Source of the DNA: Rhizobium sp. NXC24
Lineage (GTDB): Bacteria; Pseudomonadota; Alphaproteobacteria; Rhizobiales; Rhizobiaceae
Direction of reading: 5' to 3'
Length of the DNA: 64,000 nt
Assembly (NCBI RefSeq): GCF_002944315.1
Contig: NZ_CP024314.1
Location: 2,108,001-2,172,000 of the forward strand
The notes beneath the pieces were generated by a model. The model saw nothing but the letters and a program-made list of their open reading frames with translations. It searched no databases and had not been told where the DNA came from. Made by a program: the position numbers and the translations under genes. Of this stretch, positions 8,936 through 18,611 are shown in pieces; positions within the stretch are counted from its first letter, which is position 1, and the number at the start of each line of letters is the position of its first letter.

Positions 8936-9985
8936 ATGACCGTCGCACAGTTACCAAACGAGACCGCACTGCCGACACTCGATCTCTCCCGCTTCTACGG
9001 CACCTCGGAGGATCGCCAGGCTTTCGTTGCGGAGCTGCGCGGCGTCCTCCACGACCATGGCTTCTTCTACCTGCAGAACCACGGCGTCGATCCGGACTTG
9101 ATCCGCGATGTGGTGGCGACCGCGAAACGTTTTTTCGCGCTGCCGCTGGAAGAAAAGCTCAAGATCGAAATGGTGAAGTCGCCGCACTTCCGCGGCTATA
9201 ACCGTGCTGGGCAGGAACGCACTCGTGGCCAACAGGATTGGCGAGAGCAGCTCGACATCAACACTGAAAGCAGCCCCTTCGAGATCGGTCCGGACACGCC
9301 AGCCTGGCGGCGTTTGCAGGGGCCAAACCAGTGGCCGGAAGCGCTGCCGGAACTCAAACCGTTGTTGCTTGCCTACCAGGCGGAGGTCACGCGGATCGGT
9401 ATCGATATTCTCAAGGCGATTGCGGTGGCTCTCGGCCAATCTGAAAACGTCTTTGCGGAGATCTATCAACCGCAGCCTTCACAACTTTTGAAAATCATCC
9501 GCTATCCCGGTCGCGACGCTGCCGAGACGGACCAGGGCGTCGGCGCCCACAAGGACGGCGGCTTCGTGACCGTATTGCTTCAGGACACGGTTCCGGGCTT
9601 GCGCGTGCGCACGGAGGACGATCTTTGGATCGATGCTCCACCGGTTCCCGGCACCTTCGTGATCAACACCGGGGAACTGCTCGAACTGGCGACGAACGGT
9701 TTCGTGCGCGCGGATGTGCATGACGTCGTTGCGCCGCCGGCGGGCGTCGAACGCTTCTCGGTGGCATTCTTCCTCGGCTCGCGACCCGACGCGACAATTC
9801 CGGTCATCGATCTTCCAGATGATTTGAAGCTTGCCGAGCGAGGCGTCTCGGTCGATCCGCTCAACCCCATTTTTCGGGAGGTCGGTATCAATCAGTTGAA
9901 GAGCCGCTTGCGTTCACATCCCGACGTCGCCCTCGCCCAGCATGCCGATTTGCTGACGACGGAGCAGCTTGCTGCCGGCAAATAG
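8936..9985 (+). CDS. 2-Oxoglutarate/Fe(II)-dependent oxygenase, isopenicillin N synthase family
   Basis: This 349-residue protein has an N-terminal DIOX_N segment (GFFYLQNHGVDPDLI). The C-terminal double-stranded beta-helix carries the iron ligands His205 and Asp207 (GAHKDGGF) and His262 (ADVHDV), and Arg273 (ERFSVAFF) to bind 2-oxoglutarate. Length and motif order fit the family, which includes many small-molecule oxidases and ethylene-forming-like enzymes in soil bacteria. The substrate cannot be told from sequence. It has no obvious operon partner. A weak GAGGA/GTGAAG purine stretch lies upstream of the ATG. Confidence 0.88.
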   Translation: MTVAQLPNETALPTLDLSRFYGTSEDRQAFVAELRGVLHDHGFFYLQNHGVDPDLIRDVVATAKRFFALPLEEKLKIEMVKSPHFRGYNRAGQERTRGQQDWREQLDINTESSPFEIGPDTPAWRRLQGPNQWPEALPELKPLLLAYQAEVTRIGIDILKAIAVALGQSENVFAEIYQPQPSQLLKIIRYPGRDAAETDQGVGAHKDGGFVTVLLQDTVPGLRVRTEDDLWIDAPPVPGTFVINTGELLELATNGFVRADVHDVVAPPAGVERFSVAFFLGSRPDATIPVIDLPDDLKLAERGVSVDPLNPIFREVGINQLKSRLRSHPDVALAQHADLLTTEQLAAGK

Positions 9986-10133
9986 GCTGATCGTAATCTT
10001 ACAAAAGCTTCACTCGCGACGGAGCGCAGTTTGATCTATTAACGTCATTGCTCGGTTGGCGCGAAGCCGAACTGCGTCTCATGAAGGACCATGAGGCGTG
10101 ATGCGCCTTGTGTTTCTTCTGGAGGAACCGCTG

Positions 10134-10436
10134 ATGCTGACGGACGACAAGACATCATCGATCCCATTTTCACTGTTGAATGTGACCGAGCGGCTGAATT
10201 GCATCGACTTCCTGACGACGACAATTACGGATCTTATCTACACCGTCGCGGCCGATACCGATTCAAACACCGTGTTGACGCTCCTTGAGATCAACTGGAT
10301 GCTCACGGTGATGCGCGAGGAACTCGCGATGTTCGACAATCCGTCAAGCGCCGAGATTATCGACCGTGCCTTTGGCCTGATCCGCGCAATGCAAACGCTG
10401 GCAGACGATCGCCCTCTTCCTGGAACCTTTCACTAG
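10134..10436 (+). CDS. Small hypothetical protein
   Basis: This frame encodes 100 residues, mostly helical and acidic (for example SLLNVTERLNCIDFLTTTIT). There is no signal peptide and no motif I recognise. GGAGG at 10121-10125, eight bases before the ATG, supports translation from 10134 rather than from starts further upstream. The pattern suggests a small cytosolic helical protein. No function can be given. Confidence 0.5.
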   Translation: MLTDDKTSSIPFSLLNVTERLNCIDFLTTTITDLIYTVAADTDSNTVLTLLEINWMLTVMREELAMFDNPSSAEIIDRAFGLIRAMQTLADDRPLPGTFH

Positions 10437-10567
10437 CGATCCCGCCTCAGATTCCGTCGTTCTTCCAGGTCTTACCTGCGATCGTCGTGGGGTTCGGCGC
10501 TCGACACTTGCGAGCCGTCAGGACCCTTAGTACAAATGTTCAGGATGTTCTTGCGTGAGTGATGATC

Positions 10568-10816
10568 ATGGACGTCGAAAAGGCGATCGCGCTGATCTCT
10601 GCGGCCGGTATCGAACTAACGGACAGGCGCCGCATAGCCACCGATGACGGCTGGTCCCTCAGCTTCTCAAACGGAACTGAACTCCAAATAAGCGATACCG
10701 GCAAGATGGCGGTTTCTGGCAAAGGCGCCGAGACCGTCGCCCGTCTGCTCGATCTGCCCAGCAAGCGGCATCGAGCAAAACACGACCGCTCACGTCCTCA
10801 CTCCAACGGTTCGTAG
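10568..10816 (+). CDS. Small hypothetical protein, convergent with the peroxidase gene
   Basis: An 82-residue frame starts MDVEKAIALISAAGIEL, continues with an alternating polar/hydrophobic beta-like stretch (DGWSLSFSNGTELQISDTG) and ends in a basic tail. Its 3' end overlaps the 3' end of the leftward peroxidase gene by 19 bases. In-frame starts at 10559 and 10562 are also possible. The amphipathic pattern looks like a real small protein, but I recognise no family. Confidence 0.4.
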   Translation: MDVEKAIALISAAGIELTDRRRIATDDGWSLSFSNGTELQISDTGKMAVSGKGAETVARLLDLPSKRHRAKHDRSRPHSNGS

Positions 10817-12036
10817 CCGTCGGTGAGTGTTCCGAGGAAAGATACGACATCGTCGATTTCGGCGGGCGAAAGCGCGGGCTCGTCGCCTGCCTTGCGGTCG
10901 AAAGGTGGGTCGGTGTTTATGTTGGCTTTTGCCGCCTCCGGCAGATCATCGTATTTATCGACGCTCCCGTCGGGTTTGCGGGGATACCAGCGCTCCGGAT
11001 GGGTCTCACGTTCCACGTAGAAGCGTACGGCGTCCCGCAAAGAATGAACGTCGCCATTGTGGAAGAAGGTCTTGCGAAGAGCGACGTTGCGCAGCGTTGG
11101 TGTGCGAAAGAGCCCGCAATAATCCTCGCGTCCAATGAAATCGGTGCGCAAGGGACCGCATAGGCCAAGATCGTAGAACGCCGGATCCTTGTTCGCAGGA
11201 ATATCGCGATTACGGGGCACGCCGATGGCGATCAACCCATAATCGGTGAACTGCGGCGGCGTGCCATCATTTCCGCGCTGACTGACATGACAGGAAGCAC
11301 AATTGCCCTTCTCGGCTGCATTGAACAGGTCCAGCCCCCTTGCCTCCTGTGGCGTGAGCTGAGCCTTGCCGGCCAGTACTGCGTCATATTTGCTCGAATA
11401 GGGATAGAAGGTCCGATAGTCCTGCTGAAAGACTTCCAGTGCCTTAACCGAGGTGCGAAAGACGATCGCCGGATCATCGACGGCCTTTGAGCCGGCAATA
11501 TCGGTGATTGCCTTGGCGTAGCCCGCCGCGAGCACGCGGCCGGCGACCTCCGCTTCGCCTTTATTGCCCATCTCGAAATCAGAAAGCAGGGGAATCCTGG
11601 CTTGCTCCCAGCCGCGATCGACCCGGCCGTCCCAGGTCAGACCACCCGTCGGCCCGTTGTCGATGCTTTCGTCGGCTTCGTCCTCGGATTCAAAAAAATG
11701 CTCGGTGAAGGGCGGCACCACCTGCAGATATTTGAGCGAGGGCACCGCCCGCAGCCCGGCCTGATGCAAGTCGCCACCGCCAAGCTGCACCGCCAGGTCA
11801 TTATTCGGCCCAAAGGCGTGGCTTGGGTCGTGGCAGGAGGAGCAGGCCATTTTGCTTGACGCTGACAGGGAGGGATCGAAGAAGAGGGTTTTGCCGAGTG
11901 CATACAAGGCCTGTGTTTTCAGCCGCACATCGGCCCGCGACAAAGCTTGGCCTGTGTGGACCGAGGTCATCATGAGCAACAATGAAGCGGCAGCACAGAT
12001 CCCCACCCACTGTCTTGTACGCGGTTTGGATTGCAT
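10798..12036 (-). CDS. Di-haem cytochrome c peroxidase / MauG-family protein
   Basis: This 412-residue exported protein has a signal segment (VGICAAASLLLMM) and two c-type haem sites: Cys65-Cys68-His69 in CSSCHDPSHAFG and Cys246-Cys249-His250 in CASCHVSQ. Spacing and surrounding segments (FFDPSLSASSKMACSSC, GVPRNRDIPAN, RTPTLRNVALRKTFFHNG) fit the bacterial cytochrome c peroxidase/MauG superfamily. These proteins act in the periplasm and reduce peroxide or oxidise protein or small-molecule substrates. It is divergent from an acid-phosphatase-like gene, with 161 bases between the starts. Which electron donor or substrate it uses is unknown. Confidence 0.88.
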   Translation of the reverse strand: MQSKPRTRQWVGICAAASLLLMMTSVHTGQALSRADVRLKTQALYALGKTLFFDPSLSASSKMACSSCHDPSHAFGPNNDLAVQLGGGDLHQAGLRAVPSLKYLQVVPPFTEHFFESEDEADESIDNGPTGGLTWDGRVDRGWEQARIPLLSDFEMGNKGEAEVAGRVLAAGYAKAITDIAGSKAVDDPAIVFRTSVKALEVFQQDYRTFYPYSSKYDAVLAGKAQLTPQEARGLDLFNAAEKGNCASCHVSQRGNDGTPPQFTDYGLIAIGVPRNRDIPANKDPAFYDLGLCGPLRTDFIGREDYCGLFRTPTLRNVALRKTFFHNGDVHSLRDAVRFYVERETHPERWYPRKPDGSVDKYDDLPEAAKANINTDPPFDRKAGDEPALSPAEIDDVVSFLGTLTDGYEPLE

Positions 12037-12197
12037 CGCTGTGCTCGCGTCCCTTCACTGCAATCTCAGGTCTCCACCTCAAAATCGATAGCTGGGTTTT
12101 AGAATCATTTCAATTAGGACTTGCGTTAGCTTCTGCCCCGGATAAGCTGCCGCGTCAGGTGAGGCACGCCCACCCGAACCAGGGGAGATCAGTTCAA
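12037..12197. promoter_or_regulatory. Divergent promoter region, peroxidase / acid phosphatase
   Basis: These 161 bases lie between two outward-facing genes and should contain both promoters. I see no clear -35/-10 pair, palindrome or PHO box here. An AGGGGAG ribosome site for the rightward gene lies at its right end. Confidence 0.4.
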
Positions 12198-13769
12198 ATG
12201 AAATCGATCACTGCCGCGGCCGTCTGCGCGTTAAGTCTTTCTGTGACGGCTTTTGCCCCTGCCGTCGCCGGCGCCTCTGGCGCAAAGGCGGGACCTGCGC
12301 GGAATTCCGCCAGTGATCTGAAGCTGATCGACACCGTGGTCGTGATCTACGCGGAAAATCGCAGCTTCGACAATCTCTATGGCAGCTTCCCAGGGGCTAA
12401 CGGGGTTTCGAAGGCGCCGGCAAGCGCACGCATCCAGCGCGATCGCAACGGCAAGCCTTTCCGTGAGCTGCCGCCGATCTGGGAGGGTCTCACCGCCAAA
12501 GGCGTGACACCACCAGTGACCCAAGCGGAGACCGAGCATCTCCCCAATCGGCCATTCCGCGCGGACGATCCCAAGGGCTTCAACCTCACCTCGAATACGA
12601 TCACGCGCGACCTCTGGCACCGTTACTATCAGAACCAGATGCAGATCGACGGCGGACGCAACGACAAATTCGTCGCCTATGCCGATTCAGGCGCGCTGGC
12701 GATGAGCTCGTGGGACGGCTCGAAGACGGCGATGTGGAAGGTGGCCCAGAAATATGTGCTGGCCGATAATTTCTTCATGGGCGCTTTCGGCGGCTCCTTC
12801 TTCAACCATCAATGGCTGATTTGCGCTTGTGCACCCTATTATGCCAACGCCGACACCAGTACCGCCAAGCCTTCGATCGCAGTGGTCGAGCCGGACGGGG
12901 TGACGCTTAAGGCCGCCGCCAATTCGCCAAAATCGGCGATCGACGGCATTCCGAAATTCGTCGGCGACGGCAATCTCACGCCCGATTTCTACGCCGTCAA
13001 CACCATGCAGCCGCCCTATCAGCCGAGCGGTAACGGTCCCGCGCCGGATGGCGACAAAGCATTGGCAGACCCGAACAAGCCAACGACATTGCCGCCACAG
13101 ACTGAGCCAACCATCGGCGATATGCTCAGTCTCAAGCACGTGACCTGGGCTTGGTATGGCGGGGCTTGGCAGGATGTGCTCGACCACGGCAACAAGGAGC
13201 CAGTGCCGAATCTTCAATATCACCACCAACCTTTCAACTATTATGCCAATTTCGCTCCCGGCACCGCAGCCAGGACCGAGCATCTGAGGGATGGCGGCTT
13301 GGCCGGCGCTGAGTTCATCAAAGCGATCGATGCCGGCACGCTGCCGCAAGTCTCTTTCTATAAGCCGCAAGGCAACCTTAATGAGCATTCTGGCTATGCC
13401 GATATTGAGGCTGGCGACGCCCATATCGCCGATCTGATTGGGCATCTTGAAAAGAGCCCGCAATGGCCGCATATGCTGGTCGTTGTCACCTATGACGAAA
13501 ATGGCGGCCTGTGGGATCACGTGGCACCGCCTAAGGGCGACCGTTGGGGACCGGGTTCGCGCATTCCAGCAATTATCGTCTCGCCCTACGCGCGGCACGG
13601 CTATGTTGATCACACGCCCATGGACACGACCTCGATCCTGCGTTTCGTCACGCGCCGCTTCGAGCTCCCGACGCTGCACGGCATCACCGTGCGCGACGCT
13701 GCTATCGCCGCCCATAAGCAGAAGCCACTCGGCGATTTGACCAGCGCACTCATGCTCAAGAACAAGTGA
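12198..13769 (+). CDS. Exported acid phosphatase / phospholipase C-family phosphoesterase (AcpA-like)
   Basis: This 523-residue protein begins with a signal peptide (AAAVCALSLSVTAFAPAVAGA). It shows the phosphoesterase (PF04185-type) signatures: VVIYAENRSFDNLYG with the metal/nucleophile Glu-Asn pair, NFFMGAFGGSFFNHQW, NEHSGYADIEAGDAHI, and VVVTYDENGGLWDHVAPP followed by GPGSRIPAIIVSPYA. Such enzymes hydrolyse phosphomonoesters or phospholipid head groups outside the cytoplasm. The start at 12198 is preceded by AGGGGAG and begins the signal peptide; longer in-frame starts overlap the divergent peroxidase gene. A perfect PHO box lies about 290 bases beyond its stop, not upstream of it. Confidence 0.88.
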   Translation: MKSITAAAVCALSLSVTAFAPAVAGASGAKAGPARNSASDLKLIDTVVVIYAENRSFDNLYGSFPGANGVSKAPASARIQRDRNGKPFRELPPIWEGLTAKGVTPPVTQAETEHLPNRPFRADDPKGFNLTSNTITRDLWHRYYQNQMQIDGGRNDKFVAYADSGALAMSSWDGSKTAMWKVAQKYVLADNFFMGAFGGSFFNHQWLICACAPYYANADTSTAKPSIAVVEPDGVTLKAAANSPKSAIDGIPKFVGDGNLTPDFYAVNTMQPPYQPSGNGPAPDGDKALADPNKPTTLPPQTEPTIGDMLSLKHVTWAWYGGAWQDVLDHGNKEPVPNLQYHHQPFNYYANFAPGTAARTEHLRDGGLAGAEFIKAIDAGTLPQVSFYKPQGNLNEHSGYADIEAGDAHIADLIGHLEKSPQWPHMLVVVTYDENGGLWDHVAPPKGDRWGPGSRIPAIIVSPYARHGYVDHTPMDTTSILRFVTRRFELPTLHGITVRDAAIAAHKQKPLGDLTSALMLKNK

Positions 13770-14204
13770 GATGTAGCTGCAGTTTTGGTCCCATCGCTCA
13801 GTGAAATGACGGCCCGTGGCTTTCGTGCGACGTTTGTCTGTACCTCTTCGGTGAAGATCGTGGCTCAGACGTTGTATATTGAAGAGGCATTGGACGAGCT
13901 TCATGCACTGGTAAGGCCCGCTTCCCTTAAGCGAGACATCAGCCTTTGTCAGTCGCTGTTTTCTCCCGACTTGACTATCACCAGTCTGATCCGCGCAATG
14001 ACTATCCATTTTACGAAAAAGCGCCCGAATTACCTCCGATTGAAGGCACTTTTTTACCTTTATGACAGCTTCATGACAGCCTGAGCGCGACCTAAATCTC
14101 TGATATTCGCGCAATATTCGTTGACGCATTGCATGACGCTGCGCGCAATTTTCGCTTCTGCCGGTCCTATGATGGTAACTTGCAGATCATTTGAGTGATT
14201 ACAA
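13770..14204. other. 435-base intergenic stretch with a PHO box
   Basis: The only feature I can support here is the PHO box at 14062-14079. A 99-codon open frame covers 13785-14084 but has no ribosome site, no family resemblance and an erratic composition, so I do not call it a gene. Confidence 0.5.
14062..14079 (-). promoter_or_regulatory. Perfect tandem PHO box (PhoB site)
   Basis: The plus strand reads ATGACAG-CTTC-ATGACAG, which on the minus strand is CTGTCAT-GAAG-CTGTCAT. This is an exact match to the two-repeat PHO box described for rhizobia. It lies 125 bases before the chemoreceptor start. Its usual orientation points the other way, toward the 3' end of the phosphatase gene. It may serve the chemoreceptor in reverse orientation, or drive an antisense or small transcript. 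Confidence 0.7.
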
Positions 14205-16235
14205 ATGCTGTCGGCTATTTCATCCCGTATTGGCACAAAATTAGCGGTGCTTTCCGCAATCGGCATTCTCATGGTCGCGACCATGCTTCTCGTCGTCTTG
14301 TATGGTGGCCAGATGATCGGCGAACGCTCGGCGCTTCTGAAGGATCAACTTATTGTTTCCCGCAATTTGGTTGATGCGAAAGCGTCGCTGCGTGGAATGC
14401 AGATCGGCGTTCGCGATCTCCGATTGGCCTCGTCACCGGAAGACCTAGCTAAGGCCGTGGACTATTTGGCAGCGCGCCATCATTCGGTGATCAACTATCT
14501 CGATCAAGCGTCAGCCGAGGTAAAGCTACCCACTGATCGGGACCGAGTGCAGACGCTCAAATCCCTGAGTGAAAATTTCTTTGCCATGACAGCCGAACTC
14601 GTCGATGTCATGAAGACGAAATTACAGAGCCAAGATGCCTCCCCCGCCATCCAAGCCAAAACAGCGGAGATCCAGGCAAAACTTCTGCCCATCTCCGATC
14701 AGGCAGCGAAACTATTCGACGAAGGTGTTGAGGCGGCAAAAAAAGCGGCGAGCCAGGCTGACGACGACGCGAAAGCGGGTGCAACACTGATCCTGCTGCT
14801 CAATCTTGGAATCGGATTGCTGGCGATTGTCACACTGATCGTCTCCGCCCTGTACGGTTCAAAGGCGATTGCACGCCCAATCAACGTTTTGACCAACAGC
14901 ATGAGCGAGCTCGCCGCGGGAAATCTCGACGCAGGAGTTCCCTACGCCAACCGTCACGACGAAATCGGCGCGATGGCGCACGCGATCCAGGTGTTCAAGC
15001 AGAATGGGATCAAGGTTCGAGATTTGAACGCCCAGGAAGCCGCGTTGCAGGCCAAGAGCGCCGATCTGCAGACGAGTATCGCTGCAGTTGTGTCCGCCGC
15101 TGTTGCGGGCGATTTCACGCAGCGGATCACGAAGACTTATGACAATCCAGACCTCGACCATTTTGCGGCGGGCGTCAACGAACTGGTGGCCTCCGTCGAC
15201 AGTGGCATTGCCGAGACCCGCCGGGTTATTGCAGCCCTTGCAGAAGGAGATCTGACCGAAACGATGAGCGGAGATTTCCAGGGAGCATTTGGCGAACTGA
15301 AGGACAACGTCAACGCAACGATGATCAATTTGCGCTCCATACTTGGCGAGGTATCCCGCGCAATCGAAACGATCAACAGCAACGCCGGAGAGATGCGGAC
15401 CGCATCTGACAGCCTGTCCAAGCGCACCGAGCAACAGGCGGCCTCGCTCGAAGAAACATCCTCTGCACTCGAGGAAATCACCGTTGCCGTGAAGAATTCC
15501 ACCGCCCGGGCGTCGGAAGCCAGCCATATGGTCGACGAAGCACGCAAGAGCACGGAGCAATCAAGTTCCGTCGTCAAGGAAGCCGTTGCGGCGATGGGCA
15601 GGATCGAGCAAGCCTCAGGCGAGATTGGTCAAATCACCAATGTCATTGATGAGATCGCCTTCCAGACAAACCTGCTTGCACTAAATGCCGGCGTTGAGGC
15701 CGCCCGTGCCGGGGACGCTGGCAAGGGCTTCGCTGTCGTTGCTCAGGAAGTCCGCGAACTGGCACAGCGATCGGCAAATGCCGCCAAGGACATCAAGACG
15801 CTCATCAATCGCTCCGGCGAGGAGGTCAGCTCTGGCGTAAAGCTTGTCACAGCGACGGGCTCGGCGCTCGCAGCGATTGAAAGTCAGGTCGTCAAGGTGA
15901 ACGAGCATGTGTATTCCATCTCGACTGCCGCGCGGGAGCAGTCGACGGGTCTTTCCGAAGTCAGCATCGCTGTGAACCAGATGGATCAGGCCACGCAACA
16001 GAATGCGGCAATGGTGGAGGAATCGACTGCTGCCACCAACGGCCTGGCAGACCAAGTCAGAACGCTTCGCGATCTCATTGCACAGTTCAAGCTCGGAGCA
16101 GCGATGGCGCCGCGTCTGGTTGTTGGGACAGCGAAACCAGTTGCGTCGCCGGCACGGGCACTCGGCCGTAAGCTAGCCAATACCTTCTCCGGCAACACGG
16201 CGGTTGCTCGCAAGGCCGATTGGGAGGAGTTTTGA
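14205..16235 (+). CDS. Methyl-accepting chemotaxis protein
   Basis: This 676-residue receptor has a first membrane helix (~12-35), a ~160-residue helical periplasmic sensor domain and a second helix (~198-222, [21 protein letters not shown]). A HAMP domain follows, then a second HAMP-like segment ([21 protein letters not shown]). The cytoplasmic signalling hairpin has its tip at [21 protein letters not shown] (one Ala-to-Gly change from the common NAAVEAARAG). It relays a chemical stimulus to CheA/CheW. No CheB/CheR-binding pentapeptide is seen at the C-terminus (...KADWEEF). The ligand is unknown; the upstream PHO box raises a link to phosphate status, which is inference. Confidence 0.95.
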   Translation: MLSAISSRIGTKLAVLSAIGILMVATMLLVVLYGGQMIGERSALLKDQLIVSRNLVDAKASLRGMQIGVRDLRLASSPEDLAKAVDYLAARHHSVINYLDQASAEVKLPTDRDRVQTLKSLSENFFAMTAELVDVMKTKLQSQDASPAIQAKTAEIQAKLLPISDQAAKLFDEGVEAAKKAASQADDDAKAGATLILLLNLGIGLLAIVTLIVSALYGSKAIARPINVLTNSMSELAAGNLDAGVPYANRHDEIGAMAHAIQVFKQNGIKVRDLNAQEAALQAKSADLQTSIAAVVSAAVAGDFTQRITKTYDNPDLDHFAAGVNELVASVDSGIAETRRVIAALAEGDLTETMSGDFQGAFGELKDNVNATMINLRSILGEVSRAIETINSNAGEMRTASDSLSKRTEQQAASLEETSSALEEITVAVKNSTARASEASHMVDEARKSTEQSSSVVKEAVAAMGRIEQASGEIGQITNVIDEIAFQTNLLALNAGVEAARAGDAGKGFAVVAQEVRELAQRSANAAKDIKTLINRSGEEVSSGVKLVTATGSALAAIESQVVKVNEHVYSISTAAREQSTGLSEVSIAVNQMDQATQQNAAMVEESTAATNGLADQVRTLRDLIAQFKLGAAMAPRLVVGTAKPVASPARALGRKLANTFSGNTAVARKADWEEF

Positions 16236-16303
16236 TGCGGGACTGGCTGCCCCCTAGTTTCGGCATCGCAGCGGGATACAGAAGTAGGTAGTCACAGACG
16301 AAA

Positions 16304-16342
16304 CACGACCCGACATAGCTCGGGTTGTGCTCGCTTTAGAGT
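16304..16342 (+). terminator. Probable intrinsic terminator after the chemoreceptor gene
   Basis: A 10-bp stem (CACGACCCGA at 16304-16313 with TCGGGTTGTG at 16320-16329, one G-U pair) has a 6-base loop and a T-rich tail containing TTTAGAGTTTTG. It sits about 70 bases after the chemoreceptor stop. Confidence 0.6.
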
Positions 16343-16397
16343 TTTGAGGTGCGGTACGGGCGTCATCATACGTGCTGCAGAGAACGGCCTTCTCGTC

Positions 16398-17765
16398 TCA
16401 ACGGTGGGTGTCTGAAGTTCGTGAATTCAACACGGTATCAGCATAAAACCCCGCCCCATGGGCTGCCCGATCCAGCTCCTCGCGGAAATCCGGGTGGGCC
16501 AGCGCAATCAGTGCCCTTGCTCGCTCGGCCACGGACTTGCCCTTGAGGTTCGTCCATCCATATTCCGTGACGACGATATGCGTGTCGTTGCGCGATGTCG
16601 TCACCGGCCCGGTCAGTGCCGGAACAATGCGCGAGAGCGTGCCCTTCGCCGCGGTGGAATGACAGGCGATGATTGACCGCCCTCCCCGCGAAGCATAGGC
16701 GCCACGCACGAAATCGACCTGACCGCCGGATGCACTGAACTGCCTGCCGTTCATGAATTCCGAATTGCATGCCCCATTCAGATCGATCTGCAGCGTCGCG
16801 TTGACTGACACAGCCCGGTCGTTCCGAGAAATGACGAAAGGATTGTTCACATAGTCGACAGGATGGGCTTCAATGTCCGGATTGTTGTGCAGGAAGTCGT
16901 AAAGCGACTGATCTCCCAGCGCAAAGGTGAAGATCGACCGCCCGACATGTGTCTGCTTGCGGCTATTGTCGACCACGCCCGCCTTGACCAGATTGGCAAG
17001 CCCCACCGTCATCATTTCCGTATGGATGCCAAGGTGGCGATGTTGCGAAAGCCGCGAACACACCGCATCCGGCAAGGCGCCGATACCCATTTGCAGGCAA
17101 TCGCCGTCTTCCACCAGGCCTGCAACGATCGCACCGATGGCATCGTCCACTTCATTGCTCGGAGCGGCCGGCAGGATCGGCAGACCGACGTCATTTTCGA
17201 CCACCGCCGTGACGGCCGATACGGGGATCATGCAATCGCCTCGCACATAGGGCATCTTGGCATTGACTTCGAGGATCAGCCGAATTCCTGGCTTTCGCGA
17301 TACTGTGAGCGCATAGTCGGTACTTGCGCCGAGGCTGAAATTGCCATCCGCATCCATCGGCGCGACTATTGCAATCAGGGTATCTACTCCGACGTGCTCC
17401 ACCAGAGAGCGCGGCACCTGGCTGAAATGGCAGGGCACCAGGTCGACAGCCGGCAATGCTTCCGCCGATCGCCTCTTGTCGAGCGCACGCTCCACGCCTC
17501 CGTGAAAGTAACTGATCGGAATGATCCGGTGGCAGAGGTCGAAATCGAAGACGCTGGTTCCCGCAACGCCAGTACAAAGAAGATAGTGGAGCCGCACATT
17601 GTCGACGGCTCCCGCCCGAGCTCGCTCGGCCAATGCCGCAAGAATGGCAGGCGGCTGACCGGCAGCTATCGGCATCGCCACCTTCGCGCCAGACGGGATC
17701 AGAGCGACGGCCTCCTTTGCGGATCTCAGCCGTTCGCGATACTGCATCTGATGGATAGTCGTCAT
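16398..17765 (-). CDS. Acetyl-CoA hydrolase / CoA-transferase family protein
   Basis: This 455-residue cytosolic enzyme has the two-domain CoA-transferase fold. Residues ~10-200 are the N-terminal domain (SGAKVAMPIAAGQPPAIL, VDTLIAIVAPMDADGNFSLG). The C-terminal domain carries the catalytic glutamate, Glu250, in LGIHTEMM, plus SGGQVDFVRGAYASRGG and TEYGWTNLKGKSVAERARALI near the end. Family members move CoA between short-chain acids such as acetate, succinate, propionate or 4-hydroxybutyrate, or hydrolyse acetyl-CoA. It has no partner subunit gene beside it, as expected for this single-chain class. A short stretch matching its 3' end recurs at 19490-19535. Confidence 0.9.
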   Translation of the reverse strand: MTTIHQMQYRERLRSAKEAVALIPSGAKVAMPIAAGQPPAILAALAERARAGAVDNVRLHYLLCTGVAGTSVFDFDLCHRIIPISYFHGGVERALDKRRSAEALPAVDLVPCHFSQVPRSLVEHVGVDTLIAIVAPMDADGNFSLGASTDYALTVSRKPGIRLILEVNAKMPYVRGDCMIPVSAVTAVVENDVGLPILPAAPSNEVDDAIGAIVAGLVEDGDCLQMGIGALPDAVCSRLSQHRHLGIHTEMMTVGLANLVKAGVVDNSRKQTHVGRSIFTFALGDQSLYDFLHNNPDIEAHPVDYVNNPFVISRNDRAVSVNATLQIDLNGACNSEFMNGRQFSASGGQVDFVRGAYASRGGRSIIACHSTAAKGTLSRIVPALTGPVTTSRNDTHIVVTEYGWTNLKGKSVAERARALIALAHPDFREELDRAAHGAGFYADTVLNSRTSDTHR

Positions 17766-18136
17766 TGGGCCCTCCTCCCGCTGCTATTTTTCAGAATAAA
17801 TCAGCATCGATTTCCATGTTCACATCCTCACCGGCATTTACGACGGTTGCGGGCGTTATCGTCTGCCGCAAAACATGCTTTATCAAAGCAGCGATCATGC
17901 CCTCATAGCAATTCCTGCACAACATCCAGCGAGGATACGGTTGAGCGCATGAAAGCGAAGAATTTCGCTCGATCCATGAGGTTTTCTTTCTTAAGAGGGA
18001 TACGGCCGCGTGAAGAGCCAGCCATACCGCGACCTGTCTTCAGTTTGGTTTCATCTGGCGGTGGTACCAAACCTCGCGCGAACCAAACGCCCACCCGGTA
18101 AATTGTACGCGCAGCATGAGCCATAACCGGTGCTCT

Positions 18137-18166
18137 GGTCCTGCCTCACTGCCACGAGGCAGGACC
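18137..18166 (+). terminator. Strong hairpin, terminator-like
   Basis: A perfect 11-bp stem (GGTCCTGCCTC at 18137-18147 with GAGGCAGGACC at 18156-18166) has an 8-base loop and is followed by TCTTCGTTCGTTTG. No rightward gene lies directly before it, so what it terminates is unclear. Confidence 0.55.
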
Positions 18167-18191
18167 TCTTCGTTCGTTTGCGTCCCTTTCG

Positions 18192-18215
18192 AGGGGACGG
18201 CTATTTCCGTCCCCT
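18192..18215. repeat. Inverted repeat
   Basis: A 9-bp perfect repeat (AGGGGACGG at 18192-18200 with CCGTCCCCT at 18207-18215) encloses a 6-base loop. It lies 26 bases after the terminator-like hairpin. Confidence 0.6.
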
Positions 18216-18568
18216 TGCCATACGTTGGGAGGCCGCTAGGTCACATTACCCAGGCCAGCACTCGGAGGGATAAGTTGGTGTATGATTGGAGCGGCGTCAG
18301 GACACGCCGGATAAAGGTACTGAAGGTGGGAATTTCACTTATGATCGCGGCCGCTGCTCTGGCAGGCCCGGCGATGGTGCTGCTTCGGTCGCATCATTGA
18401 AGCCCAAGTGCCACATGCCCATGGGCGGCCTGCACAGCCGCGATCCGAAACGGCACACGCCTCAGTGGATATTAATCTCGCATTTCTGAAGCTAGGAGGT
18501 TTGCTCTGGTTTAAGCACGCAGCCGGCGATCTACTGTACGTGCTGAAGCGGGGCTCCCATGCGACGGC

Positions 18569-18611
18569 CGGGAGTCCCGAAACAACCTTGGTCGGGAATG
18601 CGGGACTCCCG
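18569..18611. repeat. Inverted repeat
   Basis: An 11-bp perfect repeat (CGGGAGTCCCG at 18569-18579 with CGGGACTCCCG at 18601-18611) encloses 21 bases that contain part of a further copy (GTCGGGAA). It lies in gene-free DNA upstream of the phnA-like 3' end. Confidence 0.6.

Noticed and set aside
13785..14084. 99-codon frame between the phosphatase and chemoreceptor genes
   Set aside because: No ribosome site, no recognisable family and an internal PHO box; better read as control DNA.
17903..17977. Leftward peptide MDRAKFFAFMRST...
   Set aside because: It resembles the opening of phage-type lysozyme/chitinase proteins of rhizobia, but only about 13 residues fit before it diverges and stops, so I cannot support a pseudogene call.
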